The position numbers and the translations under genes were made by a program. From Sporomusa sp. KB1 (GTDB taxonomy: Bacteria > Bacillota > Negativicutes > Sporomusales > Sporomusaceae): 64,000 nt of DNA. Numbering within the stretch: the stretch's first letter is position 1; every line of letters starts with the position of its first letter. The DNA lies in the NCBI RefSeq assembly GCF_007830295.1, contig NZ_VLKC01000002.1, forward strand, positions 1,796,513 to 1,860,512, read 5' to 3'. The notes beneath the pieces were generated by a model that ran no database searches, was not told the DNA's origin, and saw only the letters and a program-made list of their open reading frames with translations. Positions 16,597 through 26,427 of the stretch are shown one piece after another.

Positions 16597-19542
16597 TTAT
16601 TTGTAGATAATCCCCTTAAAGCTCCTACCATCAATTTTAACCTGGAAGGCCTCCTGCCGTCTAACCAGCTTGACATGTTTTGTGTGCTGCAGAACCGGTT
16701 GTTTGAGCAGCCACTCCCAATCAAGCATCCCCTCAGCTTCATTATCATATTGAATATGGAAGTATCCCATATGGGTAGCCGTCAAATTATGAAAGAAATG
16801 ACTGCCAAGCGAAGGTTCGGGACGGAGGTCTTTAAGATCGACTTCCACAATAATCAGCGCCTGCGACATTTGCTCCCATGCCAGAGGAATTCCCAGCCAT
16901 CGATCCGATGTTCCCAGCCGCCCAAAGCCAACGAGAATGCACCGGCGCCCTTCCTTGAACAGTCTCTGGTTTAGCTCACTGATCTCACTGGCAATTTGCA
17001 CACTTTCCTGCAAAGTAAAGGTCTCAGGGTCTACAAAAATGATATCGTAGATATTTTGATAGATTCCGTTGCCAATGGTGCGTTTACTGCAGCACCAGGA
17101 ATCTATCGACTCGTCCATATTGATCTGAAATGCTTCTCTGCCGACCACCATCGGCCTAATCTGCAAGAAATTAAACTCCTTAGGTTTGCTTGCATCCTTA
17201 GGAATATTGACGGCAAATTCGATTTCAACATCTGTGCCAAACGATTGTTTTCCTAGCCGCAGCAAGTCTTTAATAATTTGCGTCAGTGGCAGCCTGTTGT
17301 ACTTGAGAATGGGCGCAAACGTCACCAGCTTGGGCCCCGTCTGATATACGTTGTCATAAATGCAGTCATTTTCAGCCGAATAGGTGCTGCCAGTATACTC
17401 CAGTGACTGATCTTTATGTGCCTGAGAAACCGTCAGCTTCTTGTAAATATAGTTTTCGTCGGCATGCAACGTGATATCGGCAGATTCTTTGATATTTATA
17501 GCATAGAACGCATTTTGCGATTGTTTTAAATACTCCTTGGGACCAGAAACGAGAGGATTGAGTTTGGGATGAGCCGGGGAGAAACGGTATACCCGCTCAC
17601 CTTCAACAATGGCTTTTCCTAATCCCAGCGCCAGACTTACTGTCCCTTCTTCCGGCTGTAACGGATAATAAGGATAAAAATTATAGGATTGAGCCACGCC
17701 GGAAATGGCTGGGTAATAGAGGTCGCCATAGCGTTCACCAACCAATTCCTGAATCAGAACAGCCATTTTCTCTTCTTCAATCCGAATATCCGCATTCTTG
17801 GCATATTGCACAGGAGCCGCATAAAACACCGAAGCATAGACCAGCTTAACCGCATCCGCAAGCTGTTTAAACCGAACTTCACAGTCTGTGTGGCTATTTG
17901 GAACTACATATGTATTATAGATACCGGCAAAAGGCAATATTCTCGAATCCTCCAGGATGCTCGATGAGCGAACTGCGAGCGGACATTTTATATGTTGGGT
18001 CAAGACACGCAGGTTTTCTTGCATAGCAATTGGTAAAGAGCTTTGGGTAAATTTTTGCGCAATCGCCTCTTCTGTTGGGTTAGTGGCAAGAAAGGAATAA
18101 AGTTCGTTCTCTTCAATAAACTTTTCAAAAACATCACTGCCAATAACAAATGAGCGCGGCACCTTGACTTTCATGTCTTCATACTTATCTGTCAGCTGGG
18201 CCTTGGCAATCATTACGTTCATATAGGCAACCCCTCTGGCCTTCCCTCCCAAGGAGCCTGTCCCCAGTTTAATGAACGCGTTCTCCATATCCTTTTTGGA
18301 AAGACCTTCAAAATCAAGCACCAACCCAGATTGGTATTTTTGAAAATAATCATTTAACACTTTTAGGATATAGGCCCGAATATCAGAAGCACTGCCCACT
18401 TGCTCCGTGTCCACAAATCGCAATTTGTCCGCCACTTCAACTTCGACCCGCGCGCGGAACCAACGCGAAAAGTGATTTTTGGTCGCATGATAGTACAGAC
18501 TCTCATCTGGCAGATCACGGATTATCCTTTCTAAACTTGTGATGTCGTTTGCTTCAGCAATGACTCTTCCATCAGGATACTTAAACACAAAAGAACCGAA
18601 ACCGTAGTTTTCCAGAATATAGGTACGCAGATTGTGCAGTAGATTGGGGGAGTTTTTGTTCAGAAAATCCAAATGTAATGCAATCGCTCTTTCCGCATTC
18701 TCCAATTCCTCTGATTGTAATAAAAACGGTAGGTCGGGGATCATCTCCCGCACTCTTTGGTTCAGTTCAAAACCAGCCAAGGGATTAAGTTTTCCCTCCA
18801 TAGGAAACCGTACATCTGAAATCACTCCCAATAAATTGTAGCGATACTTGCTAATAATCGCCATTGCTTCTTCATAGGTTTCCGCAAGAAGAATCTTCGG
18901 CCTAAGGCGGACTCTAAGCAAACCATGGTTGATGTTCATGGCATGCAGCACCAAGCAGCGAGTTTGTGTCAAAATTTCGGTATAAATAATAGGCAAAATC
19001 TGCGAATAATACGCCGGAGAATCATCCACCAAAAGGATGGACTGAACTCCCAACTTGCTATCTGCCTCTAAATTTTGCTGGTCTTCAATATATTTAATGA
19101 TCGCTAATAAAACCCTATTGTCTCCTGACCAGTGAAACACCCTGTTTATACAAGAAATTTTCCGGATTCGGGCAATCATTTCCGGAGTCAACCGGTCATA
19201 AGAAAGCATAACAATCGGAATGTCTGGGTAGGTTCTATGGATTTTGGTTTCAACCTCAAATGAGCTCATATCGCTTATGCGGGACATAGTAATAATCAAA
19301 TGAATGGTTCCCGTTGCCAGTTCTTCGCAAGCATCTTCCCCGTTGGCTACCCAATGAATCCTGGGTATAAAAGGAATACTTAAATCGTTGAACTGATGGT
19401 AAATCTGCTCAGCTAACTGTCCATCTTCTTCAAGGACATATGCGTCGTACTCAGTAGATATCAACAGTATTTCCGTAACCCTGAATTTCATTAGGTCATG
19501 AACACCTAAAAAACGGGCCTTCATATCACCGAATTTCTTCAT
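16597..19542 (-). CDS. Receiver-domain / PEP synthase (PPDK_N)-like chimeric protein
   Basis: A 981-residue protein. Residues about 20-170 look like a degenerate receiver domain. About 175-320 is a more complete one: paired Asp in LLVDDS, acceptor Asp in GVISDVRFP, Ser in LLQSEE and Lys in FLNKNS. From about 420 it resembles the nucleotide-binding half of PEP synthase/pyruvate phosphate dikinase (LGGKARGVAYMN, LAVRSSSILEDSRILPFAGIYNTYV, and NFLQIRPMV near 825). The swivelling phosphohistidine domain and the C-terminal PEP-binding barrel of a full PEP synthase are not visible. So it is unlikely to be a gluconeogenic enzyme and more likely a regulatory phosphotransferase. ATG 19542 has GGAGAAG upstream. 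It stands alone. Confidence 0.75.
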   Translation of the reverse strand: MKKFGDMKARFLGVHDLMKFRVTEILLISTEYDAYVLEEDGQLAEQIYHQFNDLSIPFIPRIHWVANGEDACEELATGTIHLIITMSRISDMSSFEVETKIHRTYPDIPIVMLSYDRLTPEMIARIRKISCINRVFHWSGDNRVLLAIIKYIEDQQNLEADSKLGVQSILLVDDSPAYYSQILPIIYTEILTQTRCLVLHAMNINHGLLRVRLRPKILLAETYEEAMAIISKYRYNLLGVISDVRFPMEGKLNPLAGFELNQRVREMIPDLPFLLQSEELENAERAIALHLDFLNKNSPNLLHNLRTYILENYGFGSFVFKYPDGRVIAEANDITSLERIIRDLPDESLYYHATKNHFSRWFRARVEVEVADKLRFVDTEQVGSASDIRAYILKVLNDYFQKYQSGLVLDFEGLSKKDMENAFIKLGTGSLGGKARGVAYMNVMIAKAQLTDKYEDMKVKVPRSFVIGSDVFEKFIEENELYSFLATNPTEEAIAQKFTQSSLPIAMQENLRVLTQHIKCPLAVRSSSILEDSRILPFAGIYNTYVVPNSHTDCEVRFKQLADAVKLVYASVFYAAPVQYAKNADIRIEEEKMAVLIQELVGERYGDLYYPAISGVAQSYNFYPYYPLQPEEGTVSLALGLGKAIVEGERVYRFSPAHPKLNPLVSGPKEYLKQSQNAFYAINIKESADITLHADENYIYKKLTVSQAHKDQSLEYTGSTYSAENDCIYDNVYQTGPKLVTFAPILKYNRLPLTQIIKDLLRLGKQSFGTDVEIEFAVNIPKDASKPKEFNFLQIRPMVVGREAFQINMDESIDSWCCSKRTIGNGIYQNIYDIIFVDPETFTLQESVQIASEISELNQRLFKEGRRCILVGFGRLGTSDRWLGIPLAWEQMSQALIIVEVDLKDLRPEPSLGSHFFHNLTATHMGYFHIQYDNEAEGMLDWEWLLKQPVLQHTKHVKLVRRQEAFQVKIDGRSFKGIIYK

Positions 19543-20198
19543 AGCACTTCTCCTATTCCCTGAAATATCTCAGCAAACCTTACTATCAGTATATACTAAA
19601 TTGGATTTGGAATCGATTCTTCAATGCTATCACTGTCTTCAACAAAATAGAATATACGTATTTATTTTTTCAATTTTACCAACACCTCTATTAATGATAT
19701 TATAAATATGAAAGATATCTAGAAAGTAATTATCTACTTGACAGGCAAAGTCGATAATTACTCCAAGAACAGAGTCTATATTAAAATATCTAAATATTAT
19801 TAAAGTTTCTAATAGTGGAATTTATTATTGATAATGAGGGGTAGAGCTTGCCTGTGATGGGTGATTCTATAAGTAGGTTACGTGCTGGTTGCTGGAGAGA
19901 CACAAAAGGACTACGTTCGGGAATTTATTATCCGAAAATTACAATTATTTAGAACAGTGTAACCAGTATGTTACGGGAGGGTGCTTATTTTTCTTATAAA
20001 CATAATACAATATATTTATTTGATACTGTATTACGTTTGTAAGAAATACTTAGATTTTTATATCCTGCAGAAGGTGAGGTGTATGTGTTTAAAATTGATC
20101 ATATCAAGTGTAATGATGGGTAAAGTATGTTGTTCGTGAGGAAGCGTAAGTAACGTTGATTGGATGTATTGATCAAAAAAATTGAGGAGGATTTTAAC
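19543..20198. other. Long AT-rich leader upstream of glutamate dehydrogenase
   Basis: A 656-bp gap. The first half is strongly AT-rich. At about 19838-19960 composition shifts to a G-rich stretch (GAGGGGTAGAGCTTGCC..., GGTTGCTGGAGAGACAC, CTACGTTCGGG) that looks structured, but it matched no riboswitch class I could recall; lysine and SAM types were considered. A short ORF of 18 codons (20083-20139, MCLKLIISSVMMGKVCCS) follows GGTGAGGTGT and could be a leader peptide. No promoter is assigned with confidence. Confidence 0.4.
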
Positions 20199-21554
20199 AT
20201 GACTACAAACGCTCAAAAGTACTGTGATGAACTCTATCGCCGAGTTGTCGAACGAAACGCAAACGAACCAGAATTCCATCAAACAGTCCAGGAAGTTATG
20301 GGTTCTTTGGTGCCTGTTCTTGAGAAAAATCCCGAATATATCGAACTGGGAATTGTTGAGAGGATTGTAGAGCCAGAGCGCCAATTTATTTTTCGTGTAC
20401 CTTGGATGGATGACACTGGCAGGGTAAGAGTGAACCGCGGCTTTAGGGTTCAGTTCAATAGCGCGATTGGACCTTACAAAGGCGGCTTGCGTTTTCACCC
20501 GTCAGTTAACAATGGCATCATCAAGTTCCTCGGTTTTGAACAGATCTTTAAAAATTCACTGACAAGTTTACCAATGGGCGGCGGCAAAGGCGGCTCCGAT
20601 TTTGATCCGAAAGGCAAATCAGATGCAGAGGTTATGCGATTCTGCCAGAGTTTCATGACAGAGCTATATCGTTATGTCGGTCCTAATACAGATGTGCCGG
20701 CCGGTGACCTTGGCGTCGGCGGCCGGGAGATTGGCTACCTTTTCGGACAATATAAGAGACTCCTGGGCAGTTATGAAAATGGTGTTATAACTGGAAAAGG
20801 CCTTTCTTTTGGCGGCAGCTTGGCTCGCCCGGAGGCTACGGGCTTCGGAATCGTGTATTTCTGTCAGGAAATGTTGAAAGCTAAAGGAACATCTTTTGAA
20901 GGCAAGACTGTCGCAGTATCCGGTTTTGGCAATGTTACCTGGGGTACGGTAAAAAAGGTTACTGAATTGGGCGGCAAGGTTGTTACCCTCTCAGGCCCTG
21001 ACGGATATATATACGATCCTGACGGTGTTAGTGGCGAAAAAATTGAATACCTGCTCGAAATGAGAGCGTCTTGTCGTGACCAGGTTGAAGATTACGCTGA
21101 GAAGTTTGGCGTTACATTCTTTCCGGGTGAAAAGCCTTGGGGTGCTAAAGTTGACGTTATTATCCCCTGTGCTACTCAAAACGAGATCCTTATTGAAGAT
21201 GCTAAAAAGATTGTCGCGAACGGGGTGAAATTTGTTTGCGAAGGATCAAATATGCCCTGTACTAACGAGGCAATTGAATACTTCCTGGAAAATGGCGTAT
21301 ATCTTGGACCGTCAAAAGCAGCCAATGCCGGCGGCGTGGCTGTTTCCGGTCTTGAAATGTCTCAAAACAGCATGCGGATAGCCTGGTCTTTTGAAGAAGT
21401 TGATGTTAAACTCAAAACGATTATGCTTAACATTTATAAAAACTCCAGCAAGGCGGCAGAAGATTATGGCTTTAAGGACAACCTGGTTGTTGGCGCCAAC
21501 ATAGCTGGGTTTATTAAAGTCGCTGAAGCAATGAAAGCGCAAGGTTTAGTATAA
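20199..21554 (+). CDS. gdhA: NADP-type glutamate dehydrogenase
   Basis: Protein of 451 residues, the standard length of hexameric GdhA. Visible motifs: GPYKGGLRFHPSVN, the catalytic lysine region LPMGGGKGGSDFDPKGKSD, VPAGDLGVGGREIGYLFGQYK, and the nucleotide-binding VAVSGFGNVTWG. It interconverts 2-oxoglutarate plus ammonia and glutamate in the cytosol. The true start is ATG 20199, preceded by GAGGAGG; an upstream in-frame TTG is not needed. It is a single-gene unit with its own terminator at 21579-21632. The long upstream region suggests regulated expression. Confidence 0.95.
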   Translation: MTTNAQKYCDELYRRVVERNANEPEFHQTVQEVMGSLVPVLEKNPEYIELGIVERIVEPERQFIFRVPWMDDTGRVRVNRGFRVQFNSAIGPYKGGLRFHPSVNNGIIKFLGFEQIFKNSLTSLPMGGGKGGSDFDPKGKSDAEVMRFCQSFMTELYRYVGPNTDVPAGDLGVGGREIGYLFGQYKRLLGSYENGVITGKGLSFGGSLARPEATGFGIVYFCQEMLKAKGTSFEGKTVAVSGFGNVTWGTVKKVTELGGKVVTLSGPDGYIYDPDGVSGEKIEYLLEMRASCRDQVEDYAEKFGVTFFPGEKPWGAKVDVIIPCATQNEILIEDAKKIVANGVKFVCEGSNMPCTNEAIEYFLENGVYLGPSKAANAGGVAVSGLEMSQNSMRIAWSFEEVDVKLKTIMLNIYKNSSKAAEDYGFKDNLVVGANIAGFIKVAEAMKAQGLV

Positions 21555-21578
21555 AAGAATAAATGTGCAGTTGATTGG

Positions 21579-21632
21579 AAGCAATGGGGTATTCGAAGCC
21601 TAATTCTGGCACGAATATTCCCATTGCTTTTT
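21579..21632 (+). terminator. Rho-independent terminator after gdhA
   Basis: AAGCAATGGGGTATTCG pairs with CGAATATTCCCATTGCTT and is followed by TTTTTGAGG. It lies 25 nt beyond the gdhA stop. Confidence 0.8.
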
Positions 21633-21676
21633 GAGGTTACTAGTTTCAACATTAATACGAGGAGGATGGAATAAAT

Positions 21677-23653
21677 TTGAAAAGTATTAAAATAAAACTG
21701 ATGCTTGCTATTGCAATTATGATGATTTTATCATTGACAGTTGTTGCGAGTTTTAGTTATTGGAAATCGAGTGATCTATTAACAAGGCAGACAGAAGATA
21801 CTCTCAAAATACAGACCGAGGCTATTAGCAAAGAATGCAGTTTATGGTTGTTTGCGCGTCAGAGTGATATGGAAATGCTGGCGAATACTAGTGATTTGAT
21901 TTCCGGTAAGCCGGAAGCAGTTCTTTCGTATATTATGCAGGAGGATAAACGGCTTATTCTTTATGATGGAATATTTGTTTCTAATATAAATGGAGATGGG
22001 TTCTCGTCGAGGGGCTGGAAAGGCTCTATTAAGGAAAGAACATACTTTCAGGACGTCATGAAAACTGGAAAAACTGTTTTTTCGGAGGTACTATTGAATA
22101 AGTCTACCGGTAAATTATCAATTATCGTTTCTTCTCCCATAAAAAAGGATGGAAAAGTGGTTGGCCTGGTTGGTGCCAATATTCCATTCAGTGTTATTCA
22201 GGAACAAGTCAATGTAACCAAAGTTGGCGAAACTGGCAGTAATTTTATGATTCAAAAAGATGGTTTTATCATTGTCCATCCAAATACGGAATTAGTGATG
22301 AAACTCAATCTTCTTGAGGATAAAACAATTTCAGCAGATTTAAGAAGTGCTGCTAAAAAAATGACACAGGGCGAAACCGGAATTGCCAAGTATACCTACA
22401 ATGGCATTGAACAGATCGCGGCCTATGCACCGGTTCCAGGAACAGACTGGGCGATTGCAGCCAATATTGAAAAAAGTGAAATGACAAGTCGTCTGAATTC
22501 TTTAATGATGATGTTTATACTTTTAACTTTGATAAGCCTTCTAATTAGTATCTTTATTACCTACAAAATAACGCTGCGCATGGTAAATCCTATTGATGGT
22601 ATACGGCAGCTGTCAGAAAAGGTTGCAGACGGCGATTTAAGAATAGGAAAATTAAATATTATTTCACAGGATGAATTGGGGCAGTTAGCTGGAAGCTTTG
22701 AAAAGATGACGACAAATATGGTAGCATTGATTCGCAAAATACAAGCTGGTGCTGAACAAGTAGCAGCTTCTTCCGAAGAACTGACGGCCAGCGCCGAACA
22801 GTCAGCTCAGGCTGTCAGTCAGGTAGCAGGCGTTATTAGCAATGTAGCAAACGGCGCAGAAGAGCAATTAAGGGCAGTAGACAAAACATCGGCTGTAGTA
22901 GTGCATTTGTCAGCCGGTACCCAACAGATAGCGGCCAGTTCCAGTCAGGTAGCCGCGCAATCAGCTCAAGCTGCTGATAAAGCGAATGAAGGTCGTGCGT
23001 CAGTAGAGAAAGCTGTTAGTCAGATGCTTCATATCGAGCAGACTATCAATAATTCAGCAGACGTTGTTACTAAGTTAGGCGAAGGCTCGAAAGAAATCGG
23101 GCAGATTGTCGATGCGATATCCGGTATTGCCGGACAGACAAACCTACTTGCCCTTAACGCTGCGATAGAGGCCGCCAGAGCAGGAGAACAGGGAAAAGGA
23201 TTTGCCGTTGTAGCTGAAGAAGTCCGTAAGCTTGCCGAACAGTCGCAAGCTGCAGCCAAGCAAATTGCTGCCCTAATTGGTGATATCAAAAGAGACACAG
23301 AAAAGGCCGTTATTGCTATGGACCAAGGTACTCGTGAGGTCAAAGTCGGGACAGAAGTTGTCACTATGGCAGGACACACCTTTAAAGAAATTGCAACATT
23401 GGTAACGCAAGTATCGGAACAGGTGAAGTCAATTTCCGCTGCTATTCGGCAGATGGCCAATAGTACTCAACAGATTGTAGCGGCAGTGGAGGAAATCGAT
23501 GAACACAGCAAAACAGCGGTTGGACAAGCTCAGACTGTGTCCGCGGCTACCGAAGAACAATCGGCCGCCATGGAGGAAATTGCCTCATCCAGCCAGAATC
23601 TTGCCAAGCTAGCCCAGGATCTTCAGACCGCTGTCAGCCAGTTTAGAGTGTAG
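21677..23653 (+). CDS. Methyl-accepting chemotaxis protein (dCache-HAMP-MCP signal)
   Basis: Protein of 658 residues. It has a first membrane span at about 8-28 and an extracytoplasmic Cache sensor (about 30-275), with [33 protein letters not shown] typical of dCache. A second span lies at about 277-298, then a HAMP linker and the long signalling coiled coil, whose conserved tip is [38 protein letters not shown]. It senses a small molecule outside the membrane and controls CheA. The start is TTG 21677 with GGAGG about 11 nt upstream. No che genes are nearby; it is a stand-alone receptor with a terminator behind it. Confidence 0.93.
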   Translation: MKSIKIKLMLAIAIMMILSLTVVASFSYWKSSDLLTRQTEDTLKIQTEAISKECSLWLFARQSDMEMLANTSDLISGKPEAVLSYIMQEDKRLILYDGIFVSNINGDGFSSRGWKGSIKERTYFQDVMKTGKTVFSEVLLNKSTGKLSIIVSSPIKKDGKVVGLVGANIPFSVIQEQVNVTKVGETGSNFMIQKDGFIIVHPNTELVMKLNLLEDKTISADLRSAAKKMTQGETGIAKYTYNGIEQIAAYAPVPGTDWAIAANIEKSEMTSRLNSLMMMFILLTLISLLISIFITYKITLRMVNPIDGIRQLSEKVADGDLRIGKLNIISQDELGQLAGSFEKMTTNMVALIRKIQAGAEQVAASSEELTASAEQSAQAVSQVAGVISNVANGAEEQLRAVDKTSAVVVHLSAGTQQIAASSSQVAAQSAQAADKANEGRASVEKAVSQMLHIEQTINNSADVVTKLGEGSKEIGQIVDAISGIAGQTNLLALNAAIEAARAGEQGKGFAVVAEEVRKLAEQSQAAAKQIAALIGDIKRDTEKAVIAMDQGTREVKVGTEVVTMAGHTFKEIATLVTQVSEQVKSISAAIRQMANSTQQIVAAVEEIDEHSKTAVGQAQTVSAATEEQSAAMEEIASSSQNLAKLAQDLQTAVSQFRV

Positions 23654-23697
23654 TATTTGTATGTACGGGGCGCGTTCTTCCTCTTAATCAAACACCA

Positions 23698-23741
23698 AAG
23701 AGCTTGCTGACTCCCGTAAGCAGGGATAAGCAAGCTCTTTT
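23698..23741. terminator. Bidirectional terminator between converging genes
   Basis: AAAGAGCTTGCT and AGCAAGCTCTTT form a long stem with T-rich flank on the plus strand and the complementary A-run on the other side. It separates the chemoreceptor gene and the biotin-carrier gene, which converge here. Confidence 0.8.
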
Positions 23742-23783
23742 CTTTAGGTTACTACTTTCAAAGACTTCATATGGCGGGATTCA

Positions 23784-24152
23784 TTAGCTAATAACGGCCA
23801 TCACTTCGCCAGGTTTAACACTCTTGCCATTCGCTGCATTCATCATCGTAACACAGCCACTAGCCGGAGAGGTGATTTCATTCTGCATTTTCATGGCTTC
23901 AAGAATCATCAGGACATCGCCCTTTTTAACCTTATCACCCTTTTTAATGAGAACTTTAGTAATCTTACCAGGCATCGGTGCCTTAATTGCACTATCGCCT
24001 GCAGCGATTTCCACTGGAGCAGCAGCCGGGGACGGGGCATGAGCAGCAGGAACAACAGCTTGACCGCAGGGAACAGCGGTAACAGACTTGATTTCTTCCT
24101 CGACCTCGACGTTATAGGAAGTACCATTGACAGTAACCCTAAATTTTCTCAT
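23784..24152 (-). CDS. Biotin carboxyl carrier protein (MmdC-type gamma subunit)
   Basis: Protein of 122 residues. An N-terminal segment (MRKFRVTVNGTSYNVEVEE) is joined by an Ala/Pro-rich linker (about 30-50) to a biotinyl domain with the attachment motif EAMKMQN near residue 90 and APMPGKITKVLIKKGDKV before it. It carries carboxybiotin between subunits of methylmalonyl-CoA decarboxylase or a propionyl-CoA carboxyltransferase. I prefer ATG 24152 (AGGGGTG upstream) over a longer form. It is the last gene of the methylmalonyl-CoA operon, after a small delta/epsilon-like gene and the carboxyltransferase. No membrane beta subunit (MmdB) lies in this window. Confidence 0.9.
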   Translation of the reverse strand: MRKFRVTVNGTSYNVEVEEEIKSVTAVPCGQAVVPAAHAPSPAAAPVEIAAGDSAIKAPMPGKITKVLIKKGDKVKKGDVLMILEAMKMQNEITSPASGCVTMMNAANGKSVKPGEVMAVIS

Positions 24153-24171
24153 TTCTATCACCCCTACCTTT

Positions 24172-24387
24172 CTATCTAACCAGACGATTATTCATATTGT
24201 TTTGTCGGCCAGCATCTATCCACACTCTATGAGTACGGTTAATCCGTACAGCAAGACTACCCTGCCTGTTTCCAGGCAGCAGCTTCGTCGGCTTTGCACC
24301 GTTATCGCCAAGCACAATGCCAATACTGGCACTAATTGCAGCAATTATTTCCGGAGTAATACCTTGTAACTCTTTCACAGGCTTCAC
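24172..24387 (-). CDS. Small methylmalonyl-CoA decarboxylase subunit-like protein (delta/epsilon type)
   Basis: A 71-residue protein between the biotin-carrier and carboxyltransferase genes. It has a weakly hydrophobic ITPEIIAAISASIGIVLG segment and ends VWIDAGRQNNMNNRLVR, which recalls the conserved tail of MmdE/MmdD and OadG-type small subunits that help assemble biotin decarboxylases. A clear membrane anchor, usual in MmdD, is weak or absent, so an MmdE-like role fits better. Position and tail are the main evidence. Confidence 0.65.
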   Translation of the reverse strand: MKPVKELQGITPEIIAAISASIGIVLGDNGAKPTKLLPGNRQGSLAVRINRTHRVWIDAGRQNNMNNRLVR

Positions 24388-24406
24388 TGTCCTCTCTTAA
24401 CAGCAA

Positions 24407-25936
24407 TTACAGTGGTATATTGCCATGTTTCTTAGCAGGCCGAACTTCGCGTTTGCTTGCCAGCATTGACAGGGCAGTAATAATACGCGGTCTGGTTTCA
24501 CTAGGCTCAATGACCTGGTCTACAAAGCCCCGTTCAGCAGCTTTATACGGTGTGGCGAATTCCTCAACATACTCAGCGGTTTTGGCTTCAACTTCCGGGT
24601 CACCCCGGAAAATGATGTTGGCAGCACCCGCCGGACCCATAACTGCAATTTCAGCCGAAGGCCAGGCTAATACCTGATCAGCGCCCAGATCCTGGGAACA
24701 CATTGCCAAATAAGAACCACCATAGGCTTTTCGGGTAATCAAGGTTATTTTAGGTACTGTTGCTTCCGAGTACGCATATAGCATTTTGGCCCCATGACGG
24801 ATAATACCGCCATATTCCTGGTCAGTACCAGGCAGGAAACCAGGCACATCAACAATATTAAGCAACGGAATATTAAATGCATCGCAAAAACGAATAAACC
24901 TAGCCGCTTTGTCTGAGGCGTTGATGTCCAGGCAACCAGCCATGACTGCCGGTTGATTGGCGATAATACCTGCCGTCTGCCCATCAAATCGTGCAAAGCA
25001 AGTGATTATATTGGCAGCATAATGCGCATGCACTTCGTAAAATTCGCCCTTATCCACAAGCATTTTGATAACTTGTTTCATATCATAGGCCTGATTTGAA
25101 TTATCGGGAACTATCGTGTTCAATCCAGGCTCAATGCGGTCTGGGTCGTCGCCGGTTGCAACAATAGGCGCTTCTTCCAGGTTGTTGCCGGGCAAAAAGC
25201 TCAACAAATAACGAACCTTTTGCATACAATCATCATCGTTCTCCGCCGCAAAATGAGCTACACCGGATGTAGAATTATGGGTCATTGCACCACCTAAATC
25301 CTCGGCGGTAACCTCTTCAGCCGTAACCGATTTGATTACCTGCGGACCAGTAATAAACATCTGACTTGTTTTCTTAACCATAAAGATGAAGTCAGTCAGG
25401 GCAGGCGAATACACTGCCCCGCCGGCACAAGGCCCCATAATGACTGATATCTGAGGAATTACGCCGGAAGCCAGCGTATTGCGATAAAAGATCTTGCCGT
25501 AGCCAGATAGTGCGTCCACAGCCTCTTGTATCCGCGCACCGCCTGAATCATTGAGACCTATTAGTGGCGCTCCCATTTTCAACGCCAAATCTTGCACTTT
25601 GACAATTTTAGCGGCATGCATTTCACCAAGTGAGCCACCAATAACGGTGAAGTCTTGCGCAAAAATATAGACCAACCGGCCGTCAACAGTACCATAACCG
25701 GTTACTACACCTTCTCCGGGGGCTTCTGTAGCTTCCATCCCAAAATTGGTGCACCGATGCTTGACAAATTGATCCAGTTCGACAAAGGTACCCGGATCTA
25801 GTAATTTCTCTATCCGTTCACGGGCGGTCAGCTTGCCTTGGTCATGTTGCTTTTCAATCCGTTTTACTCCGCCGCCGAGTATTACCTTTTGCTGAATCTT
25901 TTTCAAATGATTTATTTTTTCCTGAACAGTAGCCAT
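24407..25936 (-). CDS. Acyl-CoA carboxyltransferase subunit (MmdA/PccB type)
   Basis: Protein of 509 residues, typical of MmdA and PccB. Seen: [23 protein letters not shown], the oxyanion regions [44 protein letters not shown] and [49 protein letters not shown]. It transfers CO2 between (S)-methylmalonyl-CoA and biotin on the carrier encoded downstream. ATG 25936 follows GGAGGTGTGTT. With epimerase, mutase and MeaB genes upstream it forms the core of a succinate-propionate pathway. Whether it works as a Na+-pumping decarboxylase or a transcarboxylase cannot be told without the other subunits. Confidence 0.93.
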   Translation of the reverse strand: MATVQEKINHLKKIQQKVILGGGVKRIEKQHDQGKLTARERIEKLLDPGTFVELDQFVKHRCTNFGMEATEAPGEGVVTGYGTVDGRLVYIFAQDFTVIGGSLGEMHAAKIVKVQDLALKMGAPLIGLNDSGGARIQEAVDALSGYGKIFYRNTLASGVIPQISVIMGPCAGGAVYSPALTDFIFMVKKTSQMFITGPQVIKSVTAEEVTAEDLGGAMTHNSTSGVAHFAAENDDDCMQKVRYLLSFLPGNNLEEAPIVATGDDPDRIEPGLNTIVPDNSNQAYDMKQVIKMLVDKGEFYEVHAHYAANIITCFARFDGQTAGIIANQPAVMAGCLDINASDKAARFIRFCDAFNIPLLNIVDVPGFLPGTDQEYGGIIRHGAKMLYAYSEATVPKITLITRKAYGGSYLAMCSQDLGADQVLAWPSAEIAVMGPAGAANIIFRGDPEVEAKTAEYVEEFATPYKAAERGFVDQVIEPSETRPRIITALSMLASKREVRPAKKHGNIPL

Positions 25937-25996
25937 AACACACCTCCAGATGACGATAAGCTTTATCTATGACAGTAAGACGTCTTTAATGCTAAC

Positions 25997-26404
25997 CTAT
26001 TTACGTTCCGATAGTTCGAGTAAAATGCCACCCGTGGCTTTAGGATGAACAAAGGCAATGCTTGCACCGCCCGCACCATAACGGGGTGATTCATCAATCA
26101 GCCGAACACCTTTCGCTTTGAGGTCTTTTAACGCATTTTCGATATTATCAACGCGCAAAGCAATGTGTTGAATACCTTCGCCTTTCTTCTCAATAAACTT
26201 TGCAATCGGACCATCAGGTGTAGTTGACTCCAGCAATTCTACTTCGCTGTCGCCACTGGGAATAAAACATACTTTTACCTTTTGCGGCTCAATGACTTCT
26301 TCTCCTTGAGCCGCCATACCCAATACATCAGTGTAAAACTTTTTGGCTGCATCCAAGTCTTTCACAGCAATACCAATATGATCTACTCTGAGTACTTTAA
26401 ACAT
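25997..26404 (-). CDS. mce: Methylmalonyl-CoA epimerase
   Basis: Protein of 135 residues from ATG 26404 (GGAGG 7 nt before). It belongs to the vicinal-oxygen-chelate fold: [26 protein letters not shown] at the N-terminus supplies the first metal His, with [16 protein letters not shown] and GGILLELSE later giving the other metal ligands. It interconverts (R)- and (S)-methylmalonyl-CoA, linking the mutase to the carboxyltransferase, both encoded in this operon. Confidence 0.93.
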   Translation of the reverse strand: MFKVLRVDHIGIAVKDLDAAKKFYTDVLGMAAQGEEVIEPQKVKVCFIPSGDSEVELLESTTPDGPIAKFIEKKGEGIQHIALRVDNIENALKDLKAKGVRLIDESPRYGAGGASIAFVHPKATGGILLELSERK

Positions 26405-26427
26405 AGTAAGTCCTCCTCTGAAACTCT

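Noticed and set aside
19838..19960. Lysine or SAM riboswitch before gdhA
   Set aside because: Some words (GTAGAG, AAGTAGG) recall the lysine leader, but the conserved core and helices could not be matched; kept only as an unexplained leader.
20058..20498. 146-codon minus-strand ORF across the gdhA start
   Set aside because: It is antisense to the conserved N-terminus of glutamate dehydrogenase and has no supporting signals.
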